A DNA stretch of 48,243 nt from an uncultured Clostridia bacterium (GCA_944387405.1 CALXET010000003.1:207758-256000), one strand, 5' to 3'; shown: positions 7,106 through 15,573, counted from the stretch's first letter. Notes: generated from the sequence alone by a model not told the origin. Program-made: numbers and translations.

Positions 7106-10100
7106 TTAAATATTTCCTAGAAATTCTTTTATTTCATCAGTAATTTTATTTACATCTCTTAAGTCAAAAGTTATGTATGGACTTTTAGCTGGTGAAAATC
7201 TAATTCTATTTACATATAAATTAATTAATTTGTCAACTGTATTAAAATCAAATGTTTTTTCGTCAAAATAAAATACTACTCTATCATCCCTTTGTACTAT
7301 CTTATTTATATTTTTCTCTCTTGCCATATTTCTTATTCTTGCAATATCTAATAATTTTTCTATTTCTTTTGGAAGAGATCCATATCTATCTATTATCTCA
7401 TCTGTTACATCTGCTATATCATCTTCAGTTTTACATAAAGCAATATTTTGATATATCTCAATTTTTTGTGTAGAATCGGAAATAAAATCATCTGGAATAT
7501 AACTTGAAACATTAAGTTCGATTTGAACATCTACATCTTCTGTTACTTCTATTCCCTTCATTTCTTTTACAACTTCATCTAACAATTTACAATACATATC
7601 ATATCCTACTTGCTCCATATGTCCATGTTGATATTCACCAAGTATGCTTCCTGCACCTCTTATTTCAAGATCTCTCATTGCTATTTTAAATCCTGATCCA
7701 AACTCAGTAAATTCTTTAATTGCTCTTAATCTCTTGTCTGCAACTTCTGAAAGTAATTTATCTTTCCTATAAGTTATATATGCATATGCTTGTTTATCAC
7801 TTCTACCTACTCTTCCTCTTATTTGATACAGCTGTGCTAAACCTAATCTATCCGCATTTTCTACTATTATAGTATTTGCATTTGGTATGTCTATCCCTGA
7901 TTCTAAAATAGTTGTACATACTAGCACATTTATTTTTTTATCAATAAAATCTTGCATTATCTCTTCTATTTCTCTACCAGTCATCTTTCCATGTGCAACA
8001 GCAACTTTAGCTTCTGGTACTAATTTAGAAATCTCATCTGCTTTTTTTATTATTGTGTCTACTTTATTATATAAATAAAATACTTGACCTTCTCTTTCTA
8101 ACTCTTTTGTAATAGCTTCTCTTATAACTTCATCATCATATTCTAAAACATAAGTCTGTACAGGACGTCTATTTTGTGGTGGTTCGTAAATTACAGACAT
8201 GTCTCTTATACCTACTACTGACATATGAAGCGTTCTTGGTATTGGTGTAGCTGTCATTGTAAGAACATCTATATTGTTTTTTAATTCTTTTATTTTTTCT
8301 TTGTCTTTTACTCCAAATCGATGTTCTTCATCTATAATAAGTAATCCTAAATCCTTAAAATCAACATCTTTACTTAAAATTCTATGAGTACCAATTAAAA
8401 TATCTATTTCACCTAGCTTTACCTTTTTTACAATCTCTTCTTGTTCTTTTTTTGTCTTAAATCTATTTAAGACTTCTATTCTAATTGGATATTTTTCCAT
8501 TCTCTTTTTAAAAGATTCATATTGTTGATTTGCTAAAACTGTTGTTGGAACTAAATATGCAACTTGCTTTTGATCCATTACTGCTTTAAATGCTGCTCTT
8601 ATAGCCACTTCTGTCTTTCCATAACCAACATCACCACATAAAAGCCTATCCATTGGTCTTGGTTTTTCCATATCTTTTTTTACTTCATCTATACATCTTA
8701 ATTGATCATCAGTTTCTACATATTCAAAATCATCTTCAAACTCTTTTTGCCAAGTAGTGTCTTTTGAAAAAGCAAATCCCGCCATCTTCTGTCTTTTTGC
8801 ATAAAGCTCTATAAGTTCCCTTGCAACTTCGCGAAGATTAGATTTTACTTTATTTTTAGTATTAGCCCATTCTTTACCACCTAATCTTGTAAGTTTCGGT
8901 GCAGAGTCTCCTGATCCTATATATTTTCTTATATTATCTAATGAATTAGTTGGTATATATAAAATATCATCATCTTTATATTTTACTTTTATATAATCTT
9001 TTGTTATACCATCTGCTTTAATAGTATTTACACCTATATACATTCCTATACCATGAGTTCTATGAACTATATAATCGCCAACTTTTAAATCATTAAATAT
9101 TACATTTTCTCCCTCTTTAAAAGCCATAGAACTTTTTCTTCTTTTTGGTTTTGCTGTGAAAACTTCTTCAACTGGTATAACTAATAATTTTATATCAAAA
9201 CATTCAAATCCAGCAGAAAGAGTCCCAGTTGTAACATATGCCACCCCTGGAACTAAATCTTCTTTTAGATTTTCGCTATATGTATGTTTTATTTCTTTTT
9301 CATTTAATAAATTTAAAGTTTTCTTTGCATTTTCAGTGTTACCTGATAGGATTACTACATATTTTTTTTCTCTTTCTGCTTTTTGTATTTCCTGAAGTAG
9401 TAAATCCATTGAACTACGAAAAAAGTTGACCTCCCTATAGCTAAAGCTATATCCGTTTCTTTTTGCATGCATACTTTCTTTATCAACAAATCCTACATCT
9501 GTTTTTTCGAGATATATTATTTGTCTATCTTTATTTTCTTCTACAATATTTGAATACTGTTTTAATGACTGCAATATTTGAGGTGCTATTTTCTTTTTGT
9601 CTATAACTGATTTTATTACAGCTTCATTATCTTTTATAATATTTTCTGATCTTGCTTTTATTTTTCCAATTTCATCATAAATTATTAAATAATCATCCGG
9701 TAAATACTCTAAAAATGAAATTGTATTATTATAAAAACAATTAAAATATCTATCAATTTTGTTAATATAATTTCCATTTTCAATTTCTTTAATATCATCT
9801 TCTGCAATCTTATCAAAAGAACCTGTATAACCATAATTTCTTATATTTTCACATACTACATCAATTGGATTTTCAAGAATAAATTCAAATGCAGGATAGA
9901 TATCCACTTTTTTAAGCATATCTGTGGATCTTTGTGTTGAAATATTAAATTTTCTTATTGAATCTATCTCATCTCCCCAAAATTCAATTCTAATACCTTC
10001 TTTATTATTAATTGCAACATCTAATATTCCACCACGTATGCTAAATTGTCCTCTACCTTCTATTAAGTCATATCTCTCGTATCCTAGCATAATTAGCTTT

Positions 10101-10558
10101 TCTTTAATTTCTTCTAGATTCCATTCTTCATTTACTTTAAGTGTTAATTTATTTTTATAAAGTGCTTTTTTATCTACCATTGGTTGCATTATAGCTTCTA
10201 TTGTAGTAATAATCACTTTATTTTTCTTATTTACTATATTATTTAAAACTCCAATTCTTTCATACAATGTATCTTTACTTTCGGCTAAATAGTCATATGC
10301 AAAAATTTCTCTTTTAGGAAATAATTCTACTTTATTTGTAAAAAAAGATAAATCTTTTAACAATTTTTTAGCCTGCATCTCATTATATGTAACAATGCAT
10401 ATTGGTCTTTCAGAATAAAATTCAGTAGCATATGCTATATGTGATTTAGCAGTATCTGTTAAACCTGAAAGCATTATTGGAGATACTTTATTTTTAACAT
10501 CAGAAAAATAACTATTAAATTTCTTTACATTTGGTAATATTTTTACTAATGGTTCCAT
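7106..10558 (-). CDS. mfd: transcription-repair coupling factor Mfd
   Basis: An 1150-residue ATP-dependent translocase that removes RNA polymerase stalled at lesions and recruits UvrA. Domains in order: UvrB-like damage-recognition part (about 1-350), RNA-polymerase-interacting CarD-like domain (about 490-560; GDYIVHRTHGIGMYIGV), RecG-like helicase lobes (Walker A GDVGYGKTE, DEEH box, TATPIPRTLHMS, motif VI QIRGRVGRSD), and the C-terminal TRCF domain (about 1000-1110). Full family length with all helicase motifs intact. ATG at 10558 follows AAGGAGAGG. A TTGAAA-17-TATAAT promoter lies directly upstream, and the methyltransferase gene follows closely. Confidence 0.98.
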   Translation of the reverse strand: MEPLVKILPNVKKFNSYFSDVKNKVSPIMLSGLTDTAKSHIAYATEFYSERPICIVTYNEMQAKKLLKDLSFFTNKVELFPKREIFAYDYLAESKDTLYERIGVLNNIVNKKNKVIITTIEAIMQPMVDKKALYKNKLTLKVNEEWNLEEIKEKLIMLGYERYDLIEGRGQFSIRGGILDVAINNKEGIRIEFWGDEIDSIRKFNISTQRSTDMLKKVDIYPAFEFILENPIDVVCENIRNYGYTGSFDKIAEDDIKEIENGNYINKIDRYFNCFYNNTISFLEYLPDDYLIIYDEIGKIKARSENIIKDNEAVIKSVIDKKKIAPQILQSLKQYSNIVEENKDRQIIYLEKTDVGFVDKESMHAKRNGYSFSYREVNFFRSSMDLLLQEIQKAEREKKYVVILSGNTENAKKTLNLLNEKEIKHTYSENLKEDLVPGVAYVTTGTLSAGFECFDIKLLVIPVEEVFTAKPKRRKSSMAFKEGENVIFNDLKVGDYIVHRTHGIGMYIGVNTIKADGITKDYIKVKYKDDDILYIPTNSLDNIRKYIGSGDSAPKLTRLGGKEWANTKNKVKSNLREVARELIELYAKRQKMAGFAFSKDTTWQKEFEDDFEYVETDDQLRCIDEVKKDMEKPRPMDRLLCGDVGYGKTEVAIRAAFKAVMDQKQVAYLVPTTVLANQQYESFKKRMEKYPIRIEVLNRFKTKKEQEEIVKKVKLGEIDILIGTHRILSKDVDFKDLGLLIIDEEHRFGVKDKEKIKELKNNIDVLTMTATPIPRTLHMSVVGIRDMSVIYEPPQNRRPVQTYVLEYDDEVIREAITKELEREGQVFYLYNKVDTIIKKADEISKLVPEAKVAVAHGKMTGREIEEIMQDFIDKKINVLVCTTILESGIDIPNANTIIVENADRLGLAQLYQIRGRVGRSDKQAYAYITYRKDKLLSEVADKRLRAIKEFTEFGSGFKIAMRDLEIRGAGSILGEYQHGHMEQVGYDMYCKLLDEVVKEMKGIEVTEDVDVQIELNVSSYIPDDFISDSTQKIEIYQNIALCKTEDDIADVTDEIIDRYGSLPKEIEKLLDIARIRNMAREKNINKIVQRDDRVVFYFDEKTFDFNTVDKLINLYVNRIRFSPAKSPYITFDLRDVNKITDEIKEFLGNI

Positions 10559-10589
10559 TTTTCCTCTCCTTAATTTTCACTAGTTAAAT

Positions 10590-10618
10590 ATTATATCATA
10601 TACTATGTTTATTTTCAA
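10590..10618 (-). promoter_or_regulatory. sigma-A promoter of mfd
   Basis: On the minus strand, TTGAAA (10618-10613) and TATAAT (10595-10590) are separated by 17 bp, with TGA before the -10. Confidence 0.75.
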
Positions 10619-10701
10619 ATAAATTATACCAATTTAAACTGAATCTATTATTTTAAATACTTAAAAACATACTTATTAAAATACCATTTTATAATTAAAG
10701 A

Positions 10702-10731
10702 TGGCGCCTAGCAGAACTCTGCATGGCGCCA
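10702..10731 (-). terminator. hairpin terminator of the 169-aa unknown gene
   Basis: TGGCGCC (10702-10708) pairs with GGCGCCA (10725-10731), and an inner GCAG/CTGC stem caps it. It begins 6 nt after the stop codon. The trailing T-run on the minus strand is short (CTTT), so termination efficiency is uncertain. Confidence 0.7.
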
Positions 10732-10736
10732 CAGCA

Positions 10737-11246
10737 TCAATCCTCCTTTTCCGTCTTAGACTTTTTCGTTTTTTCAGAAATTACAAAAAAGGGGTGAGTG
10801 TTTTCAAGATAATCTACATCTTTAAATCTTTCAGTCACTCCCAAAAGATCAGATGCGACAATAAGACTTTTTTCATCGCTAAATAATTGTGCGATTGGTC
10901 TTATTTCATTATCTTCGAGATTCACATCTCTTTCATAGCAAAAACTTCTGCTTTTTACAAGCCTTATAAACTTCCCCTCTTCGTAATTGAATACTAAAGC
11001 CGCTGAGATGATGCTTAAATTCTGGTCTACTTTTCTCTTCAGTCCTTTGACCAGAACAAGGAGTTTTACCTCTTTTTCTTCTGTTTCTGCGAAAAATTGA
11101 AGAATTTGACCTTCTATCTCCTTGGCAACAAGTTTGTCTTCATCATCTAGAAAGTATAATACATTTCTTTTACAATCTTCGTTGCCATATTCGATATTAA
11201 ATCGCTTTCTCAGTTTCCGTGAAACTTGTGATAGTCCGAGTCTCAT
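10737..11246 (-). CDS. hypothetical protein (169 aa), GC-rich orphan gene
   Basis: Unrecognised. The protein is soluble and highly charged; it begins with a basic segment (LSQVSRKLRKRFNIEYG), alternates strand-like and acidic stretches, and ends in a Lys/Glu-rich tail (SEKTKKSKTEKED). The ATG at 11246 follows AAGGAGGT. It is a single-gene unit with its own promoter (11284-11312) and a terminal hairpin. Composition is more GC-rich than that of the adjacent mfd. It is one of a set of similar single-gene units at the left end of the window; I found no sequence similarity between it and the others. Confidence 0.75.
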   Translation of the reverse strand: MRLGLSQVSRKLRKRFNIEYGNEDCKRNVLYFLDDEDKLVAKEIEGQILQFFAETEEKEVKLLVLVKGLKRKVDQNLSIISAALVFNYEEGKFIRLVKSRSFCYERDVNLEDNEIRPIAQLFSDEKSLIVASDLLGVTERFKDVDYLENTHPFFVISEKTKKSKTEKED

Positions 11247-11283
11247 TTAAATACCTCCTTAAAAATAATAAGACTGTTTTTTT

Positions 11284-11312
11284 ATTATACCATATTTTAT
11301 ATAATCAGTAAA
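11284..11312 (-). promoter_or_regulatory. promoter of the 169-aa unknown gene
   Basis: On the minus strand, TGGTATAAT is a strong extended -10 (hexamer 11289-11284). TTTACT at 11312-11307, 17 bp upstream, is a weak -35. Confidence 0.6.
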
Positions 11313-11450
11313 ATTTTATTTAGGTAGCAATTAATAATTATATAATGCTTTTCTAATATAGCATATTATTATATGCTTAATTTAAATCAGAATAGCTTTT
11401 AACAGTTTTTTATTTATTTTAAGTAAAATAATACTAGTAGTAACTAATTT

Positions 11451-11479
11451 TTGAATTTTAGTGAATTTCGTGGTATAAT
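11451..11479 (+). promoter_or_regulatory. sigma-A promoter of the 69-aa unknown gene
   Basis: TTGAAT (11451-11456) and TATAAT (11474-11479) are 17 bp apart, with TGG before the -10. The 281-base gap to its left (11247-11527) also has a perfect small hairpin, GCATAT/ATATGC at 11361-11376, of unknown meaning. Confidence 0.8.
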
Positions 11480-11527
11480 ATATGTAGGTTGCACTATTGC
11501 ACCAATAACTTTAGGAGGTATTCAAAG

Positions 11528-11737
11528 ATGGCTTACACCTACACTGGAACTAAAGACCGGATCAAGGCTTTGAGTCTTGGTACATGGGAACATTCTGTAA
11601 CATTCGAACATGCTGGTTTCTTCAAGGTAAATAAGCTCAACTTTAGAGCATATAATTTCTTGGAGACATCTCTTATCGGAGATGAAGTTTGTGTTGCAAT
11701 TTCTCGTGGGGAGGTAAAGTGGATTAAGAAAGCCTAA
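11528..11737 (+). CDS. small hypothetical protein (69 aa)
   Basis: Unrecognised small soluble protein beginning MAYTYTGTKDRIKALSLG. I chose the ATG at 11528 because TAGGAGGT lies 8-9 nt upstream; the longer in-frame reading from 11489 would begin upstream of this site. The protein is probably one compact beta-rich domain (VTFEHAGFFKVNKLNFRAYN, then a hydrophobic VCVAIS strand). It has a textbook promoter, a perfect ribosome binding site and a strong terminator within 340 bp, so it is almost certainly expressed. Base composition is higher in G+C than neighbouring host genes. Confidence 0.8.
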   Translation: MAYTYTGTKDRIKALSLGTWEHSVTFEHAGFFKVNKLNFRAYNFLETSLIGDEVCVAISRGEVKWIKKA

Positions 11738-11740
11738 AAC

Positions 11741-11785
11741 AAAAGTCACCTGCTAATTATATGCTAATGCAAGCAGGTGGCTTTT
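11741..11785 (+). terminator. intrinsic terminator after the 69-aa gene
   Basis: AAAAGTCACCTGCT (11741-11754) pairs with AGCAGGTGGCTTTT (11772-11785) with one T-G wobble; the 3' arm supplies the U-rich tract. Confidence 0.85.
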
Positions 11786-11832
11786 GCCATTTTATTATTT
11801 ACTTCCATATAATATTATATGGAGGGATTAAA

Positions 11833-12371
11833 ATGAATTCAAAATACTTTTTTAAAAATAATAAATGTTTTCTTATAGTAACCTCAATTATATTTATAAC
11901 TTTAATTCTTATTTTTATTATATTTTTAATATCAAATAGTCGGAAGTACTGAAGAAAAGAATATTTTAACTGCTGTAAGTAAACAAGGTGATAATACTAC
12001 TTTGCGGAAATACTACTATTAACTTTAGTCAAAATGAACTTGTTATAGGAAATGCTATTTCACACGCTCCTGGAAGTGACATTATAAATATTAATGAAAA
12101 TGGTATTTATCAAATATCTTACCAATTATTTGGCACAAAATCTGGAGCAGGATCATTTAACTTTAATTCTGTTTTACTAGTAAACAACCTATCAGTTGAT
12201 AGTACTTTCAATGAGGGACCCGTATTAGAAGATATAGTAAATAACCGTCAAACATTAACTAGTACTGTAATTTTAAAATTAGATGCCGGAAGTACTTTAA
12301 AATTATTTGGAACATCTATTGAAGATATCAATTACCAAAGAGCTAGAATTGATATAGAAAAAATTTATTAA
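11833..12371 (+). pseudogene. BclA/TNF-like surface protein gene, interrupted by two +1 frameshifts
   Basis: Reading begins at ATG 11833 after GGAGGG and gives an N-terminal membrane segment, ending at a TGA at 11950. If one base near 11941 is skipped, the reading continues GSTEEKNILTAVSKQGDNTTL. A second skipped base near 12005 restores the frame to 12371. The last 120 residues (NFSQNELVIGNAISHA, ENGIYQISYQ, STVILKLDAGSTLKLFG) match the jelly-roll C-terminal domain of BclA-type exosporium glycoproteins and C1q/TNF-like proteins. No collagen-like GXY repeat is present. Both shifts occur at the same context, C-GGAA(G/A)TACT. Decayed gene is the simplest reading; recoding is discussed in findings. 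AT-rich like the host. Confidence 0.7.
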
Positions 12372-12377
12372 AAACTT

Positions 12378-12417
12378 AAGAATCCGCCAGCTTTCAAACT
12401 GGCAGACTCTCTTTTTT
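12378..12417. terminator. terminator between convergent genes
   Basis: A hairpin with core GCCAG/CTGGC (12386-12390 with 12399-12403) is extended outwards with two mismatches, and is followed by six Ts on the plus side. A T-rich tract also follows on the minus side, so it may serve the gene at 12436-12927 as well. Confidence 0.75.
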
Positions 12418-12435
12418 CCCTTATTATTACCCTTT

Positions 12436-12927
12436 TTAGAATCTGAGCTTTGTAGGCACGCTACCTACATCGACTGTAATTCCGATTCTTGCTCCTGGCG
12501 GAAGCTCCACGATGAATCTTTCATCATAATCCGTTTCTATCAGCATTACACTATCGGAATAATCCTCTACGCTAGAAAAACAATCAAAGACGCCTTTGGA
12601 TTTCAGCGTCTCCACCTTTATCTTATTTCCGTCTAGACGCATATTCCAGATTTCAACTCTTTCGTGGCCCTTCACGTTCACCGCATAACCAACTACAGCT
12701 CTTCTTGACCCTCTGGTCACATCAGGAACAAAAAAAACATTATTTTCAGTCTCAACTCTTAAAAGTCCCAATCTCATGTCCGTAAATGCCGATATTGGTG
12801 TTTCTTTGACTGATTTCACTTTCGGATCAGTACTATAATCTTCGATGAAGTAAAATCTGTCAGGCACTCCAGCAACCGATCTGTTTAGACTAAGGGCAAT
12901 TCTTTTTGTCTTAAGTTCAGTATCCAT
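12436..12927 (-). CDS. hypothetical protein (163 aa) with structured leader
   Basis: Unrecognised. Start chosen at ATG 12927, just after TAGGAGGTATGAA; the longer in-frame reading from 12969 would start inside the leader hairpin. The protein looks soluble and beta-rich, with repeated strand-like segments (VGYAVNVKGHERVEIWNMRL, RFIVELPPGARIGITVDVG). No signal peptide, membrane segment or catalytic motif is seen. Composition is strongly atypical: positions 12661-12720 are 32/60 G+C. It is monocistronic with a good promoter (13036-13064) and about 100 nt of unusually structured leader, so its translation is probably regulated. Confidence 0.75.
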   Translation of the reverse strand: MDTELKTKRIALSLNRSVAGVPDRFYFIEDYSTDPKVKSVKETPISAFTDMRLGLLRVETENNVFFVPDVTRGSRRAVVGYAVNVKGHERVEIWNMRLDGNKIKVETLKSKGVFDCFSSVEDYSDSVMLIETDYDERFIVELPPGARIGITVDVGSVPTKLRF

Positions 12928-12930
12928 TTC

Positions 12931-13028
12931 ATACCTCCTAAAATTGTGGTTGGAGGTATTGCACAGCATACCTCCAGAAATTAGTTAATAGTTAATTTCT
13001 AAGGACTACTGTGCTATATCGCTTAGTA
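12931..13028 (-). promoter_or_regulatory. structured 5' leader with alternative pairing of the ribosome binding site
   Basis: Read on the minus strand, the leader has: GCACAG (13014-13009); an 8-bp hairpin AGAAATTA/TAATTTCT (13000-12993 with 12983-12976); a 9-bp hairpin TGGAGGTAT/ATACCTCCA (12976-12968 with 12959-12951) whose 8-nt loop contains CTGTGC, complementary to the upstream GCACAG; then the real ribosome binding site GGAGGTAT (12938-12931). The 3' arm ATACCTCC can pair either with the decoy GGAGGTAT in the hairpin or with the identical ribosome binding site sequence. This is the layout of a translational switch; the ligand or trigger is unknown. Confidence 0.6.
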
Positions 13029-13035
13029 TTTTTAT

Positions 13036-13064
13036 ATTATAACATAAGTTTACATAATAATCAA
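13036..13064 (-). promoter_or_regulatory. sigma-A promoter of the 163-aa unknown gene
   Basis: On the minus strand, TTGATT (13064-13059) and TATAAT (13041-13036) are 17 bp apart, with TGT before the -10. Confidence 0.75.
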
Positions 13065-13098
13065 ATTGTTTTTTCTATCTTTTAATGTATAGATTAAA

Positions 13099-13800
13099 TT
13101 AATCACCAACCCCAAAATCTGTATTTTCTATTAAAATATCGGCTCTATTATTATCTTTATATTTTGGATAAATCTTATTTAAAAATTCTTTTTTTAGTGC
13201 TTCATCTGCTGGTAATATATATTCCATTTGCTTATATAAATTTATACAAACTCTTTCAAAATTTCCAAGTCCCATTTCTATATCTTTTTCTATCTGTTCT
13301 ATATTTTGCCCTTTAACTCCTACTAATAAATTTATTTCATCAAAAGTTTCTTTTAAATCTTCTAATGTAGGTCTTCCAAATCCTTTATTTAAAACATCCT
13401 CTCTAAATTTATCATCAAATGTCTCAATTCCGCCCTTTACTTTTAATTTAATTTTTAGCTTTTTGCATTCTTCTCTAAAAGACTTTATTTTATTTTTATA
13501 GATATAATGGCTTTCAATTATTAATCGTTTTATATTCTTTTTTATACAAGTATCTATTAATAATTTTTTACTTTCTTCATTTAGTTCGAATATACTTCCA
13601 GAATTTATTGCCTCTAATACACCGAATTCTCCTGTTACTCTTGATAAAGCTTTTTTATTAATTTCAATTTGTTTTACATTATCAGTCATCCTATCTGTAT
13701 GGTAATTACAAAATTTACACTTACTCCAACAGCAACCATTTCCTATTAATAAAACTATTTCTCTTTTATCTTTTTCAATAATTTCTGAATATCTTTCCAT
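13099..13800 (-). CDS. radical SAM protein
   Basis: A 233-residue radical S-adenosylmethionine enzyme. The [4Fe-4S] site is Cys24-x3-Cys28-x2-Cys31 (CWSKCKFC), followed by a partial TIM barrel with strand-like segments (KRLIIESHYIY, KIKLKVKGGIETF, INLLVGVKG). The chain is short for the superfamily and has no extra C-terminal Fe-S domain. A second cysteine, Cys23, sits beside the first cluster ligand. Substrate unknown. The start at 13800 follows GAAAGGAA. It lies downstream of spo0A but is separated from it by a strong terminator, so it probably has its own promoter. Confidence 0.8.
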   Translation of the reverse strand: MERYSEIIEKDKREIVLLIGNGCCWSKCKFCNYHTDRMTDNVKQIEINKKALSRVTGEFGVLEAINSGSIFELNEESKKLLIDTCIKKNIKRLIIESHYIYKNKIKSFREECKKLKIKLKVKGGIETFDDKFREDVLNKGFGRPTLEDLKETFDEINLLVGVKGQNIEQIEKDIEMGLGNFERVCINLYKQMEYILPADEALKKEFLNKIYPKYKDNNRADILIENTDFGVGD

Positions 13801-13891
13801 CTATTTTTTCCTTTCAAATTTACACTCATATTATTTTACTTACTTTAACTTGTCAAGTTTTCATTGTTTTTTCTTAATTTATAAATTTTCA

Positions 13892-13950
13892 CAAAAAAAC
13901 TTCCAGACTCATTGATAATTATTTTAAACTTAATCAAAAAATCTGGAAGT
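13892..13950 (-). terminator. terminator of spo0A
   Basis: ACTTCCAGA (13899-13907) pairs with TCTGGAAGT (13942-13950), with a short inner TTGAT/ATCAA stem. On the minus strand it is followed by seven Ts. Confidence 0.85.
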
Positions 13951-13970
13951 TTATTTTAAATTTTAACATA

Positions 13971-14786
13971 CTATGCTGATTTTAGTTCTAATCTTAGTTT
14001 ATCAGCTATCATTGCTATAAACTCTGAATTTGTTGGTTTTCCTTTAGATAGATTTACTGTATACCCAAAAATATTTTGTACAGTTTCAAGTTGTCCTCTT
14101 CCCCATGCTATTTCTATTGCATGGCGAATAGCTCTTTCTACTCTACTAGATGTTGTTTTAAATTTACGTGCAATATCTGGATAAAGCTGTTTTGTAATTT
14201 GATTAATTACATCAATATCTTCAACAGTCATCATTATTGCTTCTCTTAAATATTGATATCCTTTTATATGTGCAGGAACACCTACTTCATGGATAATATT
14301 TGTGACTAACGCTTCTAAATTTTCTTTAGATTTTTCACTTGAATTTAATTCTATGTAGCTTTGTTTTGATTCCTTCACTATAAAATTATTTTTTACTGGT
14401 TCTACTTTATAATCTTTTAGTTCTTCTATTCTTTTTATTAATACTTCAATATCGAAAGGTTTCATTACATAATATTGCGCTCCCAATTTTAAAGCTTCTC
14501 TTGTTACTTTATCTTGTCCAACTGCTGAAATCATTACGCAAAATGGATACTTTTCTAGATTACTACTATTTAATCTCTCTAGAACTCCTATACCATCTAA
14601 ATGTGGCATTATAACATCAAGTAAAACAACGTCTGGTTTTAATTCTTTAATCTTCTCAACCGCTTCTATTCCATCTTTTGTAACAGCTACTACCTCCATA
14701 TCCTCATTTTTATCAAAATAGCTTTTTAATGTTGTTGCAAACTCCATATTGTCATCTGCAATTAATACTGTAATTTTCTCTTTCAT
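13971..14786 (-). CDS. spo0A: sporulation response regulator Spo0A
   Basis: Master regulator of sporulation entry. The receiver domain (1-120) has the acidic pocket Asp11/Asp12, phosphoacceptor Asp57 (VLLDVIMP), and the conserved Lys in YVMKPF. The C-terminal Spo0A DNA-binding domain (about 155-270) has the hallmark recognition region [20 protein letters not shown] and the end [14 protein letters not shown] place the start at ATG 14786, preceded by AAAGGAGAG; the longer reading from 14801 uses a TTG that overlaps this site. In many Clostridia spo0A follows spoIVB, but here the upstream gene is yigZ, so it stands alone. A clear terminator follows. Confidence 0.97.
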   Translation of the reverse strand: MKEKITVLIADDNMEFATTLKSYFDKNEDMEVVAVTKDGIEAVEKIKELKPDVVLLDVIMPHLDGIGVLERLNSSNLEKYPFCVMISAVGQDKVTREALKLGAQYYVMKPFDIEVLIKRIEELKDYKVEPVKNNFIVKESKQSYIELNSSEKSKENLEALVTNIIHEVGVPAHIKGYQYLREAIMMTVEDIDVINQITKQLYPDIARKFKTTSSRVERAIRHAIEIAWGRGQLETVQNIFGYTVNLSKGKPTNSEFIAMIADKLRLELKSA

Positions 14787-14942
14787 TATCTCTCCTTTCA
14801 AATTTTAAAATTGTAAATTTATGACAATTTCTATTATAAAGGCATAGATAATGTATTTCAATAGTCACTCGCGAATTTTTTCTACTTTTTTCCTTTTTTA
14901 TTAAATTTTATTTATATATTAGTATTTATTAGTGTTTATGAT

Positions 14943-15557
14943 TTATTTTAGAATATATTCTTTTGATATTAATTCTATTTTATTTATATTTAATTTTCTG
15001 TCATCTACCATTCTTTTTATTTTTTCTAATTCTTCATCTGTTAATTCTATTTTTAATAAAATTTTTTCTCCATAATTTATATTTTCTATATTAATATTCT
15101 CATTTTTTAAATAATACTTTATATTATCTAAATCTTTATATTCTATTTCTATATTTAATACATTTCCATATACTTTTTCAACTATCTCTGAATTTTCTAT
15201 AGCTTTTAATGTAGCTTCAGAATATGCTCTAACTAATCCTCCCGTTCCTAGAAGTATTCCACCAAAATATCTAGTCACAATTACTAATACATTACTTAAA
15301 TTTCTTCCTTCTAAAATATTTAGCATTGGTGCTCCAGCTGTTCCTGAAGGCTCACCATCATCACTAAATCTTGCCATTTTTTCATTATCTAATCTAAATG
15401 CAAAACAATTATGTTTTGCATCATAATATTTTTTTCTTATTTCTTTCAATCTATTTTCTACATCTTCAATTGTCTCAACATAAAACAAATTTGCTATAAA
15501 TTTAGATTTTTTCTCAACAATTTCTGCACTTACATTTTCCTTTATTGTATTAAACAT
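14943..15557 (-). CDS. YigZ/IMPACT family protein
   Basis: A member of the UPF0029/IMPACT family (YigZ in E. coli, YvyE in Bacillus). The N-terminal domain carries the family signature RFSDDGEPSGTAGAPML and VTRYFGGILLGTGGLVRAYSEA; the C-terminal half is the DUF1949 ferredoxin-like domain (about 135-200). The biochemical role in bacteria is not settled; eukaryotic IMPACT modulates Gcn2. The start is ATG 15557, with GAAGGAGAA just upstream; the reading from 15581 overlaps the previous stop codon. It begins 16 nt after the BaiN-like gene and is the last gene of that cluster. Confidence 0.9.
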   Translation of the reverse strand: MFNTIKENVSAEIVEKKSKFIANLFYVETIEDVENRLKEIRKKYYDAKHNCFAFRLDNEKMARFSDDGEPSGTAGAPMLNILEGRNLSNVLVIVTRYFGGILLGTGGLVRAYSEATLKAIENSEIVEKVYGNVLNIEIEYKDLDNIKYYLKNENINIENINYGEKILLKIELTDEELEKIKRMVDDRKLNINKIELISKEYILK

Positions 15558-15573
15558 ATTTTCTCCTTCACAA

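Noticed and set aside
1..13100. Prophage or integrated element as the source of the GC-rich genes
   Set aside because: No integrase, terminase, capsid, portal, transposase or flanking direct repeats were seen, and host genes such as mfd lie between the units.
1..13100. Assembly chimera or contamination explaining the GC-rich genes
   Set aside because: The units alternate repeatedly with host genes on short distances and share host-like promoters; only read mapping could fully exclude it.
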